Source: Brevibacillus choshinensis
GTDB lineage: Bacteria; Bacillota; Bacilli; Brevibacillales; Brevibacillaceae
Assembly: GCF_016811915.1 (NCBI RefSeq)
Contig: NZ_CP069127.1
Span: 282,501 to 342,500 of the forward strand
Direction: 5' to 3'
Length of the DNA stretch: 60,000 nt
Part shown: positions 51,468-59,634 of the stretch, piece by piece
Position numbering within the stretch: position 1 is the first letter of the stretch
How the letters are laid out: each line of letters begins with the position of its first letter
Made by a program: the position numbers and the translations under genes
The notes under the pieces: generated by a model
Database searches by the model: none
Seen by the model: only the letters and a program-made list of their open reading frames with translations
What the model was told of the DNA's origin: nothing

Positions 51468-52454
51468 TTACTTCGATGCTTTGAAGAGTTGATTGATTCG
51501 TTCAGGCAGGCCACTCCAAAACTGCGCAATGCTCGGCTTCGGATCACCGATGATGCTGACTCCTTTTTGCCCAAATTCATAGATGACATCCTGGTTTTCC
51601 TGCAGGACGGCCATATACGCCTTTACGATCTCGGCTGATTTGCTGTCCGGGCGGGTCTTTACGAAATCGCGGTAGCTTTTCTTGACAGCCGGAAGCAGCT
51701 TCATGGTGCTCTCGTCGATGGCTTCGTAACGGTAATCGGACAAATATGCTTTCACATATTCCGTGTAAAGTGCTTGCACCTGATCTTTTTTGAGCCCTGC
51801 AGGGTGAGCAGTCAGATAGTTTTCGGCAGTCATCATGCGCTTGCCCAATTCCTCTCGGGAAATTTGCAGCCCGCCATCACCCGAATATCCTTTCTTTCCT
51901 TCGGTTACCTGAATCGCGAGGTAGTCCTTCAAATCGGTGGTTAAGGAATCTGCGTAGGCGGCTTGCAAGGCTTCGTAATCCACCTGCCAGTATAAAGACA
52001 TGTCGGAGGCAGCCGTGAGCCGCAGTTTTCCAGCCGTTTGAGCGAGCAGCCATTGCTTGAGGCTGTCGTCGTTTTGGATTTGGTTGAAGTCATAAGGGGA
52101 GTCGAGGGCGTACAGCTTGTCCGTCACTCCCGGCTGCTGCAAGAGGCTGCGGAACTGATCATTCACAGCCGGGACATGGCTCTCATAAAAAGACTCCAGT
52201 GCTGCAAACATCTGATCCGCGGTTTTGGCATCTGCCTGCTTCAAATGTTGGTCCAAAAAGGCGGTCACTTCTCGTGCTTCCTTTGCTTGTGAAAGGGTCA
52301 CCTGCAGCTGCTGGAGGGGCTCAGAACCTTTTTGATCGGGAGTGCCCTGTGGAGCAGGATTCGGTTGGACAGTAGGTTGCTTGTCGACGCTTCCGCAGCC
52401 AGTCAAGAAGGCGAACACGAGAAGCGGGATGAGGGTATATCTGTAACGTTTCAT
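51468..52454 (-). CDS. Lipoprotein of unknown function
   Basis: A 328-residue lipoprotein. The lipobox L-T-G-C (near residue 20) follows a hydrophobic signal. A proline/glutamine-rich linker (about 25-45) leads to a helical body (about 50-328), with no known family seen. ATG at 52454 has the better spacing from GGAG; a GTG at 52466 is the alternative. It is the only gene between the DinB gene and the MFS leader. Confidence 0.7.
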   Translation of the reverse strand: MKRYRYTLIPLLVFAFLTGCGSVDKQPTVQPNPAPQGTPDQKGSEPLQQLQVTLSQAKEAREVTAFLDQHLKQADAKTADQMFAALESFYESHVPAVNDQFRSLLQQPGVTDKLYALDSPYDFNQIQNDDSLKQWLLAQTAGKLRLTAASDMSLYWQVDYEALQAAYADSLTTDLKDYLAIQVTEGKKGYSGDGGLQISREELGKRMMTAENYLTAHPAGLKKDQVQALYTEYVKAYLSDYRYEAIDESTMKLLPAVKKSYRDFVKTRPDSKSAEIVKAYMAVLQENQDVIYEFGQKGVSIIGDPKPSIAQFWSGLPERINQLFKASK

Positions 52455-52466
52455 GGTATGTTTCAC

Positions 52467-52643
52467 TCCGTTTTTTAAGAAACTCTTCCCTTATGAGGTA
52501 AGGCGAAAGATCGGCATATGCCCGCCACGACCTGGAAGTGGCGATCACTCTCACTCACGATACGATATCACGATCAGAGGAAGAGGGACAAATACTAGGC
52601 GACGCTTTATTGGAAATGAAAGACGAGTATTGGCGATTTTTTC
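52467..52643. other. Intergenic region without gene
   Basis: The stretch between the lipoprotein start and the MFS leader promoter contains no gene that I can support. Confidence 0.5.
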
Positions 52644-52672
52644 TTGAACAGGTGATTTGTGTATGATATGCT
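52644..52672 (+). promoter_or_regulatory. Promoter of the MFS leader
   Basis: TTGAAC (52644-52649), 17 bases, TATGCT (52667-52672). Transcription would start near 52679. Confidence 0.6.
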
Positions 52673-52694
52673 GTGAGCATTCTAGCACGGAAGG

Positions 52695-52721
52695 GTGACC
52701 ATTAAGCCAATGATCTACTAA
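52695..52721 (+). CDS. Possible leader peptide (8 or 3 codons)
   Basis: GTG at 52695 opens MTIKPMIY, and ATG at 52710 opens MIY; both end at TAA 52719-52721, the first bases of leader segment 1. A weak GGAAGGG lies before, too close for the GTG and rather far for the ATG. Ribosome stalling here would open the first hairpin. Confidence 0.35.
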   Translation: MTIKPMIY

Positions 52722-52798
52722 ATCCTATTTCCAAAAAAGCATTCGAATTTAAAAACGATGCGTTTTTCTGGATAGGATTAGTATGTGCATATTGGCAA

Positions 52799-52847
52799 AT
52801 AGATGGTAGCTCCCGTTTTTTCGGTGCCGGGAGATCTATGTCTTTTT
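52799..52847 (+). terminator. Terminator-like hairpin within the MFS leader
   Basis: ATAGAT and GCTCCCG (52799-52815) pair with CGGGAG and ATCTAT (52828-52839), followed by GTCTTTTTG. It could end transcription ahead of the MFS gene, so a second layer of control is possible. Confidence 0.7.
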
Positions 52848-52900
52848 GTGATGGTATGCGATGCCTCCTGTCCAGAGAAAATGGATAAGGAGGTTTTTTG

Positions 52901-54124
52901 ATGTCCGGATTGTTTCAAAATCGCTACGTACGGGCCATCTTGCTTTCGGGTCTGTTCTTACAAATTGGGATATGGGTACGAAATATCGCCATTTTGCTCT
53001 ACGTCATGGAGCGTACGGAGGGAGATGCTCTCGCCATCTCCATGATCTCCGTCGCCGAGTACGCGCCGATCTTTTTGTTCTCGTTTTTGGCCGGGACCTT
53101 TGTGGACCGGTGGAGACCCAAACGAACCATGGTCTGGAGCGACCTCATCAGCGCCGTATCGGTGGTAGCCGTTCTCCTGACATTTGTTTACGGAACGTGG
53201 AAGGCCGTCTTTTTTGTGACGTTGATTTCTTCGATTTTGTCACAGTTTTCCCATCCGTCCGGGATGAAGCTGTTCAAGCTCCATGTGCCAGCGGAGCAGC
53301 TGCAGGCAGGGATGTCGCTTTATCAGACGTTGTTCGCCATCTTCATGGTGCTGGGACCGATTTTGGGGACGTTCGTGTTTCAGACCTTTGGTATGGAAGC
53401 TGCAATGGTGATCACAGCTGCTGCATTCTTGCTCTCCGCACTGGTGCTGTTCTTTCTGCCGCCTGATCGTGTGGAGGCTTCCTCGGCAGAGCCTTCTGCG
53501 CTTTGGTCAGAGATGGTTAGCGGGATACGCTATGTAAAGCAAAATCGTGTACTCTCCTTGCTCGGTCTTTGCTTTATGGCCGCCGGTCTGTCGATCGGAT
53601 TGGTTCAACCCCTTGGCATTTTTCTCGTCACGGAACGCCTGGGATTGCCCAAAGAGAGCTTGCAATGGCTGATCACGCTCCAGGGAGTGGGGATGATCGC
53701 AGGAGGAGCCTTGACGATGACCCTGGCCAAAACGATCGCACCTCAAAAGCTGCTCTCCGCCGGCTTGTTGGGGAATGCGATCGCGCTAGCCGTTTGCGGC
53801 GTCTCCACACAGCTGTGGCTGACGCTCGCCGCGCAGCTGCTGAGCGGATTGCTGCTGCCCTGTATTCAGATCGGGATCAATACGATGCTCCTGAAGCATA
53901 CCGAAAGCTCCTTCATTGGAAGGGTAAACGGAATTCTGATTCCCATGTACACAGGTTCGATGGTAGTCACGATGAGTGTCGCAGGGATGTTAAAAGAGCA
54001 ATTCTCCCTGGTGTCCATCTACATGCTCTCTTCTTTGCTCTTTGTTGTAGGTACGCTGTTTATCCTGCCGCTTTATCGGATGCAAGAAGGAAAGTCAGTA
54101 GAAAAAAGGGAACAGGTAGGGTAA
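52901..54124 (+). CDS. MFS efflux transporter, macrolide-exporter-like
   Basis: A 407-residue membrane protein with 12 predicted helices, MFS_3/MefA-EntS type. The loop AGTFVDRWRPKRTMVWSDL (about 63-81) is the motif of that group, where VDR replaces the usual ADRxGRR. ATG at 52901 lies 7 bases after AAGGAGG. The long structured leader with a possible stalled peptide suggests that a ribosome-targeting antibiotic induces it. The true drug is not known. Confidence 0.85.
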   Translation: MSGLFQNRYVRAILLSGLFLQIGIWVRNIAILLYVMERTEGDALAISMISVAEYAPIFLFSFLAGTFVDRWRPKRTMVWSDLISAVSVVAVLLTFVYGTWKAVFFVTLISSILSQFSHPSGMKLFKLHVPAEQLQAGMSLYQTLFAIFMVLGPILGTFVFQTFGMEAAMVITAAAFLLSALVLFFLPPDRVEASSAEPSALWSEMVSGIRYVKQNRVLSLLGLCFMAAGLSIGLVQPLGIFLVTERLGLPKESLQWLITLQGVGMIAGGALTMTLAKTIAPQKLLSAGLLGNAIALAVCGVSTQLWLTLAAQLLSGLLLPCIQIGINTMLLKHTESSFIGRVNGILIPMYTGSMVVTMSVAGMLKEQFSLVSIYMLSSLLFVVGTLFILPLYRMQEGKSVEKREQVG

Positions 54125-54160
54125 GACAATTCGAAAGTGAGTACAGGAGGGATTCGTTAG

Positions 54161-54541
54161 ATGGGACACCAACCGATTACTTCAAAAGAAGGTCTGGCGC
54201 TAGTCGATCAGGTCAGGAAGCTGGCGATGCGACTGCCCGAGGTATCTGAACAGGTAGATGCGTTTGGGCATACGTCGTTTCGGGTGAACGACAAGCCGTT
54301 TGTCATGCTGGGTGAGGGCGGTGCGGAGGGTCCGTCCCTGTCCATCAAGACGCTTCCCAGCACGCAGGAGCATCTGCTGCAGCAAGGGAATTTTTACAAA
54401 ACGCCATACATCGGCCAGCACGGTTGGGTCTCCATCTTGGGGAAGAACGTGACGGAGTGGAAGGAAATCGAAAGCTATTTGGTCGAGGGTTATCTGCGGT
54501 CGGCACCGAAGCGATTGGCAAAGCTGGTTCAACCGACCTGA
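54161..54541 (+). CDS. MmcQ/YjbR family protein
   Basis: A 126-residue protein of the CyaY-like YjbR family. The pattern FGHTSFRVNDKPFVML (about 35-50) and GWVSILGKNVTEWKEIESYLVEGYLRSAPKRLAK (about 87-120, in blocks) is typical. Members bind DNA or have no known role. AGGAGGG precedes the ATG at about 11 bases. It is 36 bases after the MFS gene and may share its transcript. Confidence 0.88.
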   Translation: MGHQPITSKEGLALVDQVRKLAMRLPEVSEQVDAFGHTSFRVNDKPFVMLGEGGAEGPSLSIKTLPSTQEHLLQQGNFYKTPYIGQHGWVSILGKNVTEWKEIESYLVEGYLRSAPKRLAKLVQPT

Positions 54542-54628
54542 CCCACTGTTCGTTCCGCTTTTGCGTTCATGCCCTTGATGCCCTGTTATAATTCAAGCTA
54601 AGAAACTGCCGGGATTGGAGGAGCCGTT

Positions 54629-55993
54629 TTGGATTGGAGTCTCGAACAGATAAGCAAGCTGCTGGAGGTTGTCTTTGAAAACGCACATGAACCCATGATC
54701 GTGACGGATAAGGACGGAAGGATCCTCCTCCTGAACAGGAGCTACCGTGAGTTCTTGAATGTCCAGGATGTCATCGGAAAGCCGGTAACGGAGGTTATCG
54801 AAAATACGCGAATGCATATCGTGGGTCAGGCAGGCGTGGCGGAGATTGCTGACATCCAGCAGATCAAGGGACAGAGCATGATCGCCCATCGCATCCCGAT
54901 CATCCATGAAGGGAAAGTCATTGCGGTTCTAGGGACGGTATTATTTCAGGATGTGCAGGAGCTGGCATCTCTCGCAGCCATGGTCGGCCAGCTCAAGGAT
55001 GAGTTGACCTACTACAAAAAGGAACTGCGCCGCAGGATGGGGGCGATGTATCATGTCGACCAGATTGTCGGTTACAGTCTAAAAATGCGGGAGCTCAAGC
55101 AATTCTCGCAAAAAGTGGCGAAAAGCGATTCGACGGTACTCATCACGGGTGAGAGCGGGACTGGAAAGGAGCTGTTTGCCCACGCCATTCATGCCGAAAG
55201 CAAGCGGAAGATGGGGCCTTTCATTCGGGTGAACTGCGCTGCGATCCCGGACACCCTGCTCGAATCGGAGCTGTTCGGCTATGAAGAGGGTGCGTTTACA
55301 GGAGCGGTGCGGCGCGGGAAAAAAGGGAAGTTTGAGCTGGCCAATCACGGGACGATTCTGCTCGATGAGATCGGAGACATGCCTCTGCCCTTGCAGGCAA
55401 AGCTATTGCGTGTCTTGCAGGAAAAAGAAGTGGAGCGGGTCGGTGCGGTACGGACGACACCGATCGATGTGCGCGTCATCGCTTCGACCAACCAAGACAT
55501 GCTGACCAGTATCAAGGAGGGCAAATTCCGAGCCGACCTCTACTATCGTCTCAACGTGGTATCCCTGTCGATTCCGCCGCTTCGGGAGCGGCTGGAGGAT
55601 CTGCCTGAGCTGGTATCCAATCTGCTGAAGCAGCTGACAGAGTCGACGGGAGTGACTGTCAGAGCGATTGATGACGATGTTTGGGCGGTGATGAGGAGCT
55701 ACTCGTGGCCGGGGAATGTACGGGAGCTGCGGAATGTCCTGGAGCGTGCGCTGCACTTGATGGAAGACGATGTGCTGAAAAAGGAGCATATCTGGCTGCC
55801 AGCATCTTTCGAAGAACCATCCGAGACCGTTTTGGTGCGTCCATTGAAGGAAACGCTGGAGTTTGCGGAAAAAGAAGCGTTGCAACGTGCGATGAGGGCA
55901 GCGGGAGGGAACAAGCAGGAAGCGGCCAAACTCCTCCAAGTCAGCAAGTCGAGCTTTTATGAGAAGTGGGAAAAGCATCGAATGGAAAAGTAA
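54629..55993 (+). CDS. Sigma-54-dependent transcriptional activator with PAS domain
   Basis: A 454-residue enhancer-binding protein. A PAS domain (about 8-110) senses a signal. The AAA+ domain (about 145-390) has GESGTGKE (Walker A), GAFTGA (sigma-54 contact) and LDEIGDMP (Walker B). The C-terminal Fis-type helix-turn-helix is AAKLLQVSKSSFYEKW. The start is a TTG behind GGAGGAG. Its target operon is not visible: an IS element follows 27 bases after the stop, and no -24/-12 promoter was seen nearby. Confidence 0.92.
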   Translation: MDWSLEQISKLLEVVFENAHEPMIVTDKDGRILLLNRSYREFLNVQDVIGKPVTEVIENTRMHIVGQAGVAEIADIQQIKGQSMIAHRIPIIHEGKVIAVLGTVLFQDVQELASLAAMVGQLKDELTYYKKELRRRMGAMYHVDQIVGYSLKMRELKQFSQKVAKSDSTVLITGESGTGKELFAHAIHAESKRKMGPFIRVNCAAIPDTLLESELFGYEEGAFTGAVRRGKKGKFELANHGTILLDEIGDMPLPLQAKLLRVLQEKEVERVGAVRTTPIDVRVIASTNQDMLTSIKEGKFRADLYYRLNVVSLSIPPLRERLEDLPELVSNLLKQLTESTGVTVRAIDDDVWAVMRSYSWPGNVRELRNVLERALHLMEDDVLKKEHIWLPASFEEPSETVLVRPLKETLEFAEKEALQRAMRAAGGNKQEAAKLLQVSKSSFYEKWEKHRMEK

Positions 55994-56096
55994 AAGGAAC
56001 GGGAAAACCCGAGGGCTGGCTGATGTGCACCCCTTAAAGTAGACATTGGAAAAACCCCTACGGTTTACCGATGAAAACTTTAGGGGGTGCATTTTT

Positions 56097-56423
56097 ATGC
56101 CAGCAAAGAAAGGCCAAAAGTTTAAACATTATTGTGAAGAGCTAAAGTTGCAGGCGGTTCAGATGAAATTAGATGGTGTTTCCCATCGAGAAATAGCAGA
56201 GAAGTTACATATCCATGATGAAGGACGAATTAAGATTTGGATGCGGAAGTATAAGAAACTCGGAGAGTTTGGGCTTCTGGATCAACGTGGCCGCCGTAAG
56301 GAATACATCGATTCGAACCGATATCTGGAGAAGTTAGAGAGGGAAAATAAGATGCTAAAAAAGTGTTTGGAAATCTGGATGCAGGAGGTGCAGTCCATAA
56401 GTATGCAACGATCAAACAAGTAG
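56097..56423 (+). CDS. IS3-family OrfA (DNA-binding part of transposase)
   Basis: A 108-residue helix-turn-helix protein that recognises the element's ends (KLQAVQMKLDGVSHREIAEKLHIHDEGRIKIWMRKY, in blocks). A coiled-coil/leucine region follows. The start at 56097 follows AGGGGG. At 56357-56363 the reading frame passes A-AAA-AAG, a canonical -1 slippery site, which lets ribosomes enter orfB and make the full transposase OrfAB. Confidence 0.9.
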   Translation: MPAKKGQKFKHYCEELKLQAVQMKLDGVSHREIAEKLHIHDEGRIKIWMRKYKKLGEFGLLDQRGRRKEYIDSNRYLEKLERENKMLKKCLEIWMQEVQSISMQRSNK

Positions 56424-57247
56424 CTGGTGAATATACCATAAGTGAACTTTGCAAGTTGTTTAGAGTCTCAAGAAGTGGATACTATGCTTACCTAAAACGA
56501 CAAGTAACGGATAGGAACAAGCCCGTAAAAGACTTCATCCAGGCAGTGTATAGGAAGTATGACGGAAAATATGGATATAGACAAACTCAACTATTTCTCC
56601 TGCAAGATTGCGGGGTGTGGGTCAATCATAAGAAGGTACTTCGACTAATGCAAGAAATGGGACTTCGTTCTCGAATTCGCCGCAAATATCGAAGTCATTA
56701 TGTTTCGTCTGTAGGGAGACGAGTTGCCGAGAATGCCCTACAACGTGATTTCAAAGCATGTGCACCGAATCAAAAATGGGTAACGGATATCACACAATAT
56801 CGTGTTGCGGATACTTGGCTCTACCTATCTGCTATTAAGGATTTGTTTAATAACGAGATTGTAGCCTACCACATGGGAGTTCGTAACGACAATGAACTGG
56901 TCCTGCGGACCTTTGAGAAAGCTTTTGAAAAAACGAAAGACGTGACTGGACTGATCGTTCACAGCGATCAAGGATTCCAGTACACGTCCTACGCTTACCA
57001 CGACATGCTGCCGAAGGTTGGCGCCCAAATCAGCATGTCTCGGAGAGGCAATTGTTATGATAACGCCTCGATGGAGAGCTTCTTCTCGCATCTCAAAACG
57101 GAAGGGCTCTACCCCTATGATATCCGAAGTGTAGATGAGGCACAAAGGCGAATTGAAGAATATATTCAATTCTACAATCAAAGTCGACCACAACGAAGAT
57201 TAAAAAAGCTGACGCCTGTTGAATTCAGACGTCAGCTGTCGGCCTAG
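56363..57247 (+). CDS. IS3-family OrfB (DDE transposase catalytic part)
   Basis: A frame of 294 codons in the -1 frame relative to orfA, made mostly as the OrfAB fusion by slippage at 56357-56363. The HTH_21 segment and the integrase core (rve) are present. Catalytic residues are D in WVTDITQY (near residue 137), D in VIHSDQGFQY (near 197) and E in GNCYDNASMESFFSHLK (near 233). It appears intact. Confidence 0.92.
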   Translation: MFGNLDAGGAVHKYATIKQVAGEYTISELCKLFRVSRSGYYAYLKRQVTDRNKPVKDFIQAVYRKYDGKYGYRQTQLFLLQDCGVWVNHKKVLRLMQEMGLRSRIRRKYRSHYVSSVGRRVAENALQRDFKACAPNQKWVTDITQYRVADTWLYLSAIKDLFNNEIVAYHMGVRNDNELVLRTFEKAFEKTKDVTGLIVHSDQGFQYTSYAYHDMLPKVGAQISMSRRGNCYDNASMESFFSHLKTEGLYPYDIRSVDEAQRRIEEYIQFYNQSRPQRRLKKLTPVEFRRQLSA

Positions 57248-57293
57248 CGACCGGGGTTTTTCATACTGTCCACTAAATGGGGTCTTGACCACC

Positions 57294-58790
57294 CTAGAAA
57301 GGGGCTTTCTTTTGTTTTTGGGGCGCGAGAGGCAGCCACACGGTGAAGCTGCTTCCCTCACCTGGTTTGCTCAGGACAGACAGGCTGCCCCCATGAGCTT
57401 CGACGATGGAGTGGGTGATGGCAAGGCCCAGCCCGGAGCCGCCTTGCGATCGTGCCCTCGCGGAGTCGATCCGGTAAAACCGTTCAAAAAGGTGGGGGAG
57501 GTGCTCAGATGGGATGCCGGCACCGTTGTCCTTGACGGTAAGCAAAACGCCGCTTGCATCGTTTCTCAGTGATACTTCGATCGAGCCGTGATTTCGATCG
57601 GTATGCTGTACAGCGTTTTGAAACAGGTTGAGAATGACTTGCTTCATGCGATCCGGGTCGATCAGCAGCTCGGCTTGTGTGTCGATCTCCACCTGTACGT
57701 TTCGCGTTCCGGCTAGCATCAAGAGATGAGGCTCCATATCCCTCACGATTGGATGGAGAGCCATTTTCTTGAGCTGGACGGCCAGAGCGGGGGCTTTATC
57801 GATTTTGGCCAGAAACAACAGGTCGTGGATCAGTTTGGTCAAGCGCTCGGATTCGCCAAGCATGCTTTGGAGGGCTTCTTTCAATTGGTCGGGATCATTT
57901 GCAGCTCCCCGGAGCAGCACTTCCAAAAAGCCGTGAATGGAAGTGAGCGGGGTGCGCAGCTCGTGAGAAGCATCGGCAACAAAACGGCGCATCTGTTCCT
58001 TCGCTTCTTTTTCCGCGGCAAACGATTCCTCCAGACGCTCCAGCATGCCGTTGAAGGCAACTGCCAATCGGTCTGTTTCCAGCTGGCCTTGTCGCTGCGG
58101 TAATCGCAGATTCAGATTGCCGGCATTGATGGATTCGACTGTCTGCACCATGGTCGATAGAGGCACCAAGGTCTTTCTCAATACCGGCAAAAAGGTAAGC
58201 AGGCCGCCGATCAAGGCGAGGATGGAGAGAGCCACAAAAGTGGTTAGCTGTCGGACCAGCACTTCATGCAGCGCACGGATGCTCGTCGTCAGCTGGATCA
58301 ATCCAGCAGGTCGATCAGGTCGTCCGATCGGCTGCAGTACCAGCAACCGAGGAAACCCGTGAGCATCGGGCACGATGGAATAGGAGATTCCCCCACGCTG
58401 CTTTTGCGGCTGCATGGCTTCCAGGTACGCTTGCTGGGAGAGCTCGGGTGCAGGCCCGTGATGGGGATCTGCCCATGATCTCTTGATGACCCCCGACTGA
58501 TCGATGATCGCTACGGAGGAGTCTGGAAGCCGCAGAGCTTGCAGGGGATTCGTCTCGGCTCCGTCCCTGTTCTGCTTTAAGAAAGACATCCATTCCTCCA
58601 GTGGTACCGAGAGAATCTGGCTCTGCAGGGAAAGAGCCTTGTTAGTAAAGATAAAGTTTTTCATGTACACGTACTGCAATATGCCGATAACCAGGAGGAT
58701 ACCGGATAAGATGAACAATGACCTCACCAGGATTTGAAAGCGGATGGAACGGGAAGGCGGGGGAGATGGCTGCATCATGTTGTCGCTCAC
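57294..58790 (-). CDS. Sensor histidine kinase
   Basis: A 498-residue membrane kinase. Two helices at about 21-42 and 185-210 bracket an extracellular sensing part of about 140 residues. A HAMP linker (about 211-262), HisKA with SHELRTP (H276 the phosphorylated histidine), and HATPase_c with NLFQNAVQHT, DNGAGIP and GSGLGLAI follow. It overlaps the response regulator gene by 4 bases. The stop codon lies 2 bases from the IS end, so any natural terminator has been displaced. Confidence 0.94.
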   Translation of the reverse strand: MSDNMMQPSPPPSRSIRFQILVRSLFILSGILLVIGILQYVYMKNFIFTNKALSLQSQILSVPLEEWMSFLKQNRDGAETNPLQALRLPDSSVAIIDQSGVIKRSWADPHHGPAPELSQQAYLEAMQPQKQRGGISYSIVPDAHGFPRLLVLQPIGRPDRPAGLIQLTTSIRALHEVLVRQLTTFVALSILALIGGLLTFLPVLRKTLVPLSTMVQTVESINAGNLNLRLPQRQGQLETDRLAVAFNGMLERLEESFAAEKEAKEQMRRFVADASHELRTPLTSIHGFLEVLLRGAANDPDQLKEALQSMLGESERLTKLIHDLLFLAKIDKAPALAVQLKKMALHPIVRDMEPHLLMLAGTRNVQVEIDTQAELLIDPDRMKQVILNLFQNAVQHTDRNHGSIEVSLRNDASGVLLTVKDNGAGIPSEHLPHLFERFYRIDSARARSQGGSGLGLAITHSIVEAHGGSLSVLSKPGEGSSFTVWLPLAPQKQKKAPF

Positions 58791-59470
58791 GGCAGGTCCA
58801 CCCGATAGCCGGCTCCCCGGATTGTCCGGATGAGCTGATGCTCGCGATCCTCCAGCTTTTCACGGATCGAACGCACGTATACTTCCACGATGTTTTCTTG
58901 GCCGCCAAAGTCATATCCCCATACCTTGTCCAGGATGGTCGCTTTGCTGAGCACGAGCCCGTGATTGACCACCATGTATTTCAGTAATTCGTACTCAGTA
59001 GCGGAGAGGGACAGAACTCGCTGCTCGTAGCGAATTTCCTTTCGGCGGTCATCGATTCGGAAAGGTCCTACCTGGACATCTCCCATCATATGGGGAAACT
59101 GGTTGCGGATTCGCGCTTGGATCCGGGCGAGCAATTCCTGAAAGCTGAAGGGCTTGCTCATGTAATCATCGGCCCCCAAGTTGAGTCCTTTCACGCGATC
59201 CTCTACTTCATCTTTGGCAGTCAGCATGATAATCGCGACGTTCCCTATATCTTTTAACAGCTTGCAGACCTCATAGCCATCCATGCCGGGCATCATGACA
59301 TCGAGAATCACGATATGGGGCTCAAATTCCTGGGCTGCATTGACACCCGACAGGCCGTCTTCGGCTGTCATCACCTGATACCCTTCATTTCGCAAGCCGA
59401 GTGAGAGAAACTTCAGGATGCTGGGCTCGTCATCTACAATCAATATGCGTATTTCTTCGGGCTGGTACAT
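58787..59470 (-). CDS. OmpR/PhoB family response regulator
   Basis: A 227-residue regulator. The receiver domain (about 8-120) carries VDDEPS (14-19), the phosphorylated Asp in VILDVMMPGMDG and LTAKDE. The winged-helix DNA-binding domain (about 130-225) ends with KLEDREHQLIRTIRGAGYRV. ATG at 59470 is 7-8 bases after GAGAGG; a GTG at 59479 is the alternative. It pairs with the kinase downstream. Confidence 0.94.
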   Translation of the reverse strand: MYQPEEIRILIVDDEPSILKFLSLGLRNEGYQVMTAEDGLSGVNAAQEFEPHIVILDVMMPGMDGYEVCKLLKDIGNVAIIMLTAKDEVEDRVKGLNLGADDYMSKPFSFQELLARIQARIRNQFPHMMGDVQVGPFRIDDRRKEIRYEQRVLSLSATEYELLKYMVVNHGLVLSKATILDKVWGYDFGGQENIVEVYVRSIREKLEDREHQLIRTIRGAGYRVDLP

Positions 59471-59548
59471 ATGCCTCACCTCTCTGGCTTTCCCTCTATC
59501 TAGATTGTGCGATTGTTTGACTTTTACGTCTACAAAGGCGGCTCAACT

Positions 59549-59586
59549 TTCAGGAGATTTTCAGCTTCCGTTCAAGTGCATCTCAG
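59549..59586 (+). promoter_or_regulatory. Four direct repeats at 11-bp spacing, candidate response-regulator site
   Basis: TTCAG (59549), TTCAG (59560), TTCAA (59571) and CTCAG (59582) follow each other at exactly 11 bases. PhoB/OmpR-type regulators bind such direct repeats with 11-bp spacing. They lie between the regulator gene and the divergent PepSY-type gene. Confidence 0.5.
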
Positions 59587-59634
59587 GAAGGCATCGGATA
59601 ATACACTCAGTCTTAACGGAAGGGGAAACACTTT

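Larger units (their letters stand above)
52679..52900 (+). promoter_or_regulatory. Leader RNA with attenuator-like structure before the MFS exporter
   Basis: Four segments can pair in two exclusive ways. Segment 1 (52721-52742) pairs with segment 2 (52758-52779). Segment 3 (CCTCCTGTCC, 52864-52873) pairs with segment 4, which includes the SD AAGGAGG at 52887-52893, hiding it. Segment 2 (TCTGGATAGGA, 52767-52777) can instead pair with TCCTGTCCAGA (52866-52876) over 11 bp with one wobble, which would free the SD. A short frame ends exactly at segment 1. A terminator-like hairpin (52799-52847) lies between. This is the logic of the ermC type of antibiotic-induced translational attenuator. Confidence 0.65.
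56021..57291 (+). mobile_element. Insertion sequence of the IS3 family (IS150 group), 1271 bp
   Basis: Two overlapping frames (orfA and orfB) are flanked by imperfect inverted repeats. The left end TGATGTGCACCCC and the right end (reverse complement) TGGTCAAGACCCC share the pattern and continue with GACA and GAAAAACCCC-like sequence. No target duplication is obvious, so the ends are approximate. It lies between the sigma-54 activator and the end of the histidine kinase gene, 2 bases from the kinase stop codon. Confidence 0.88.
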
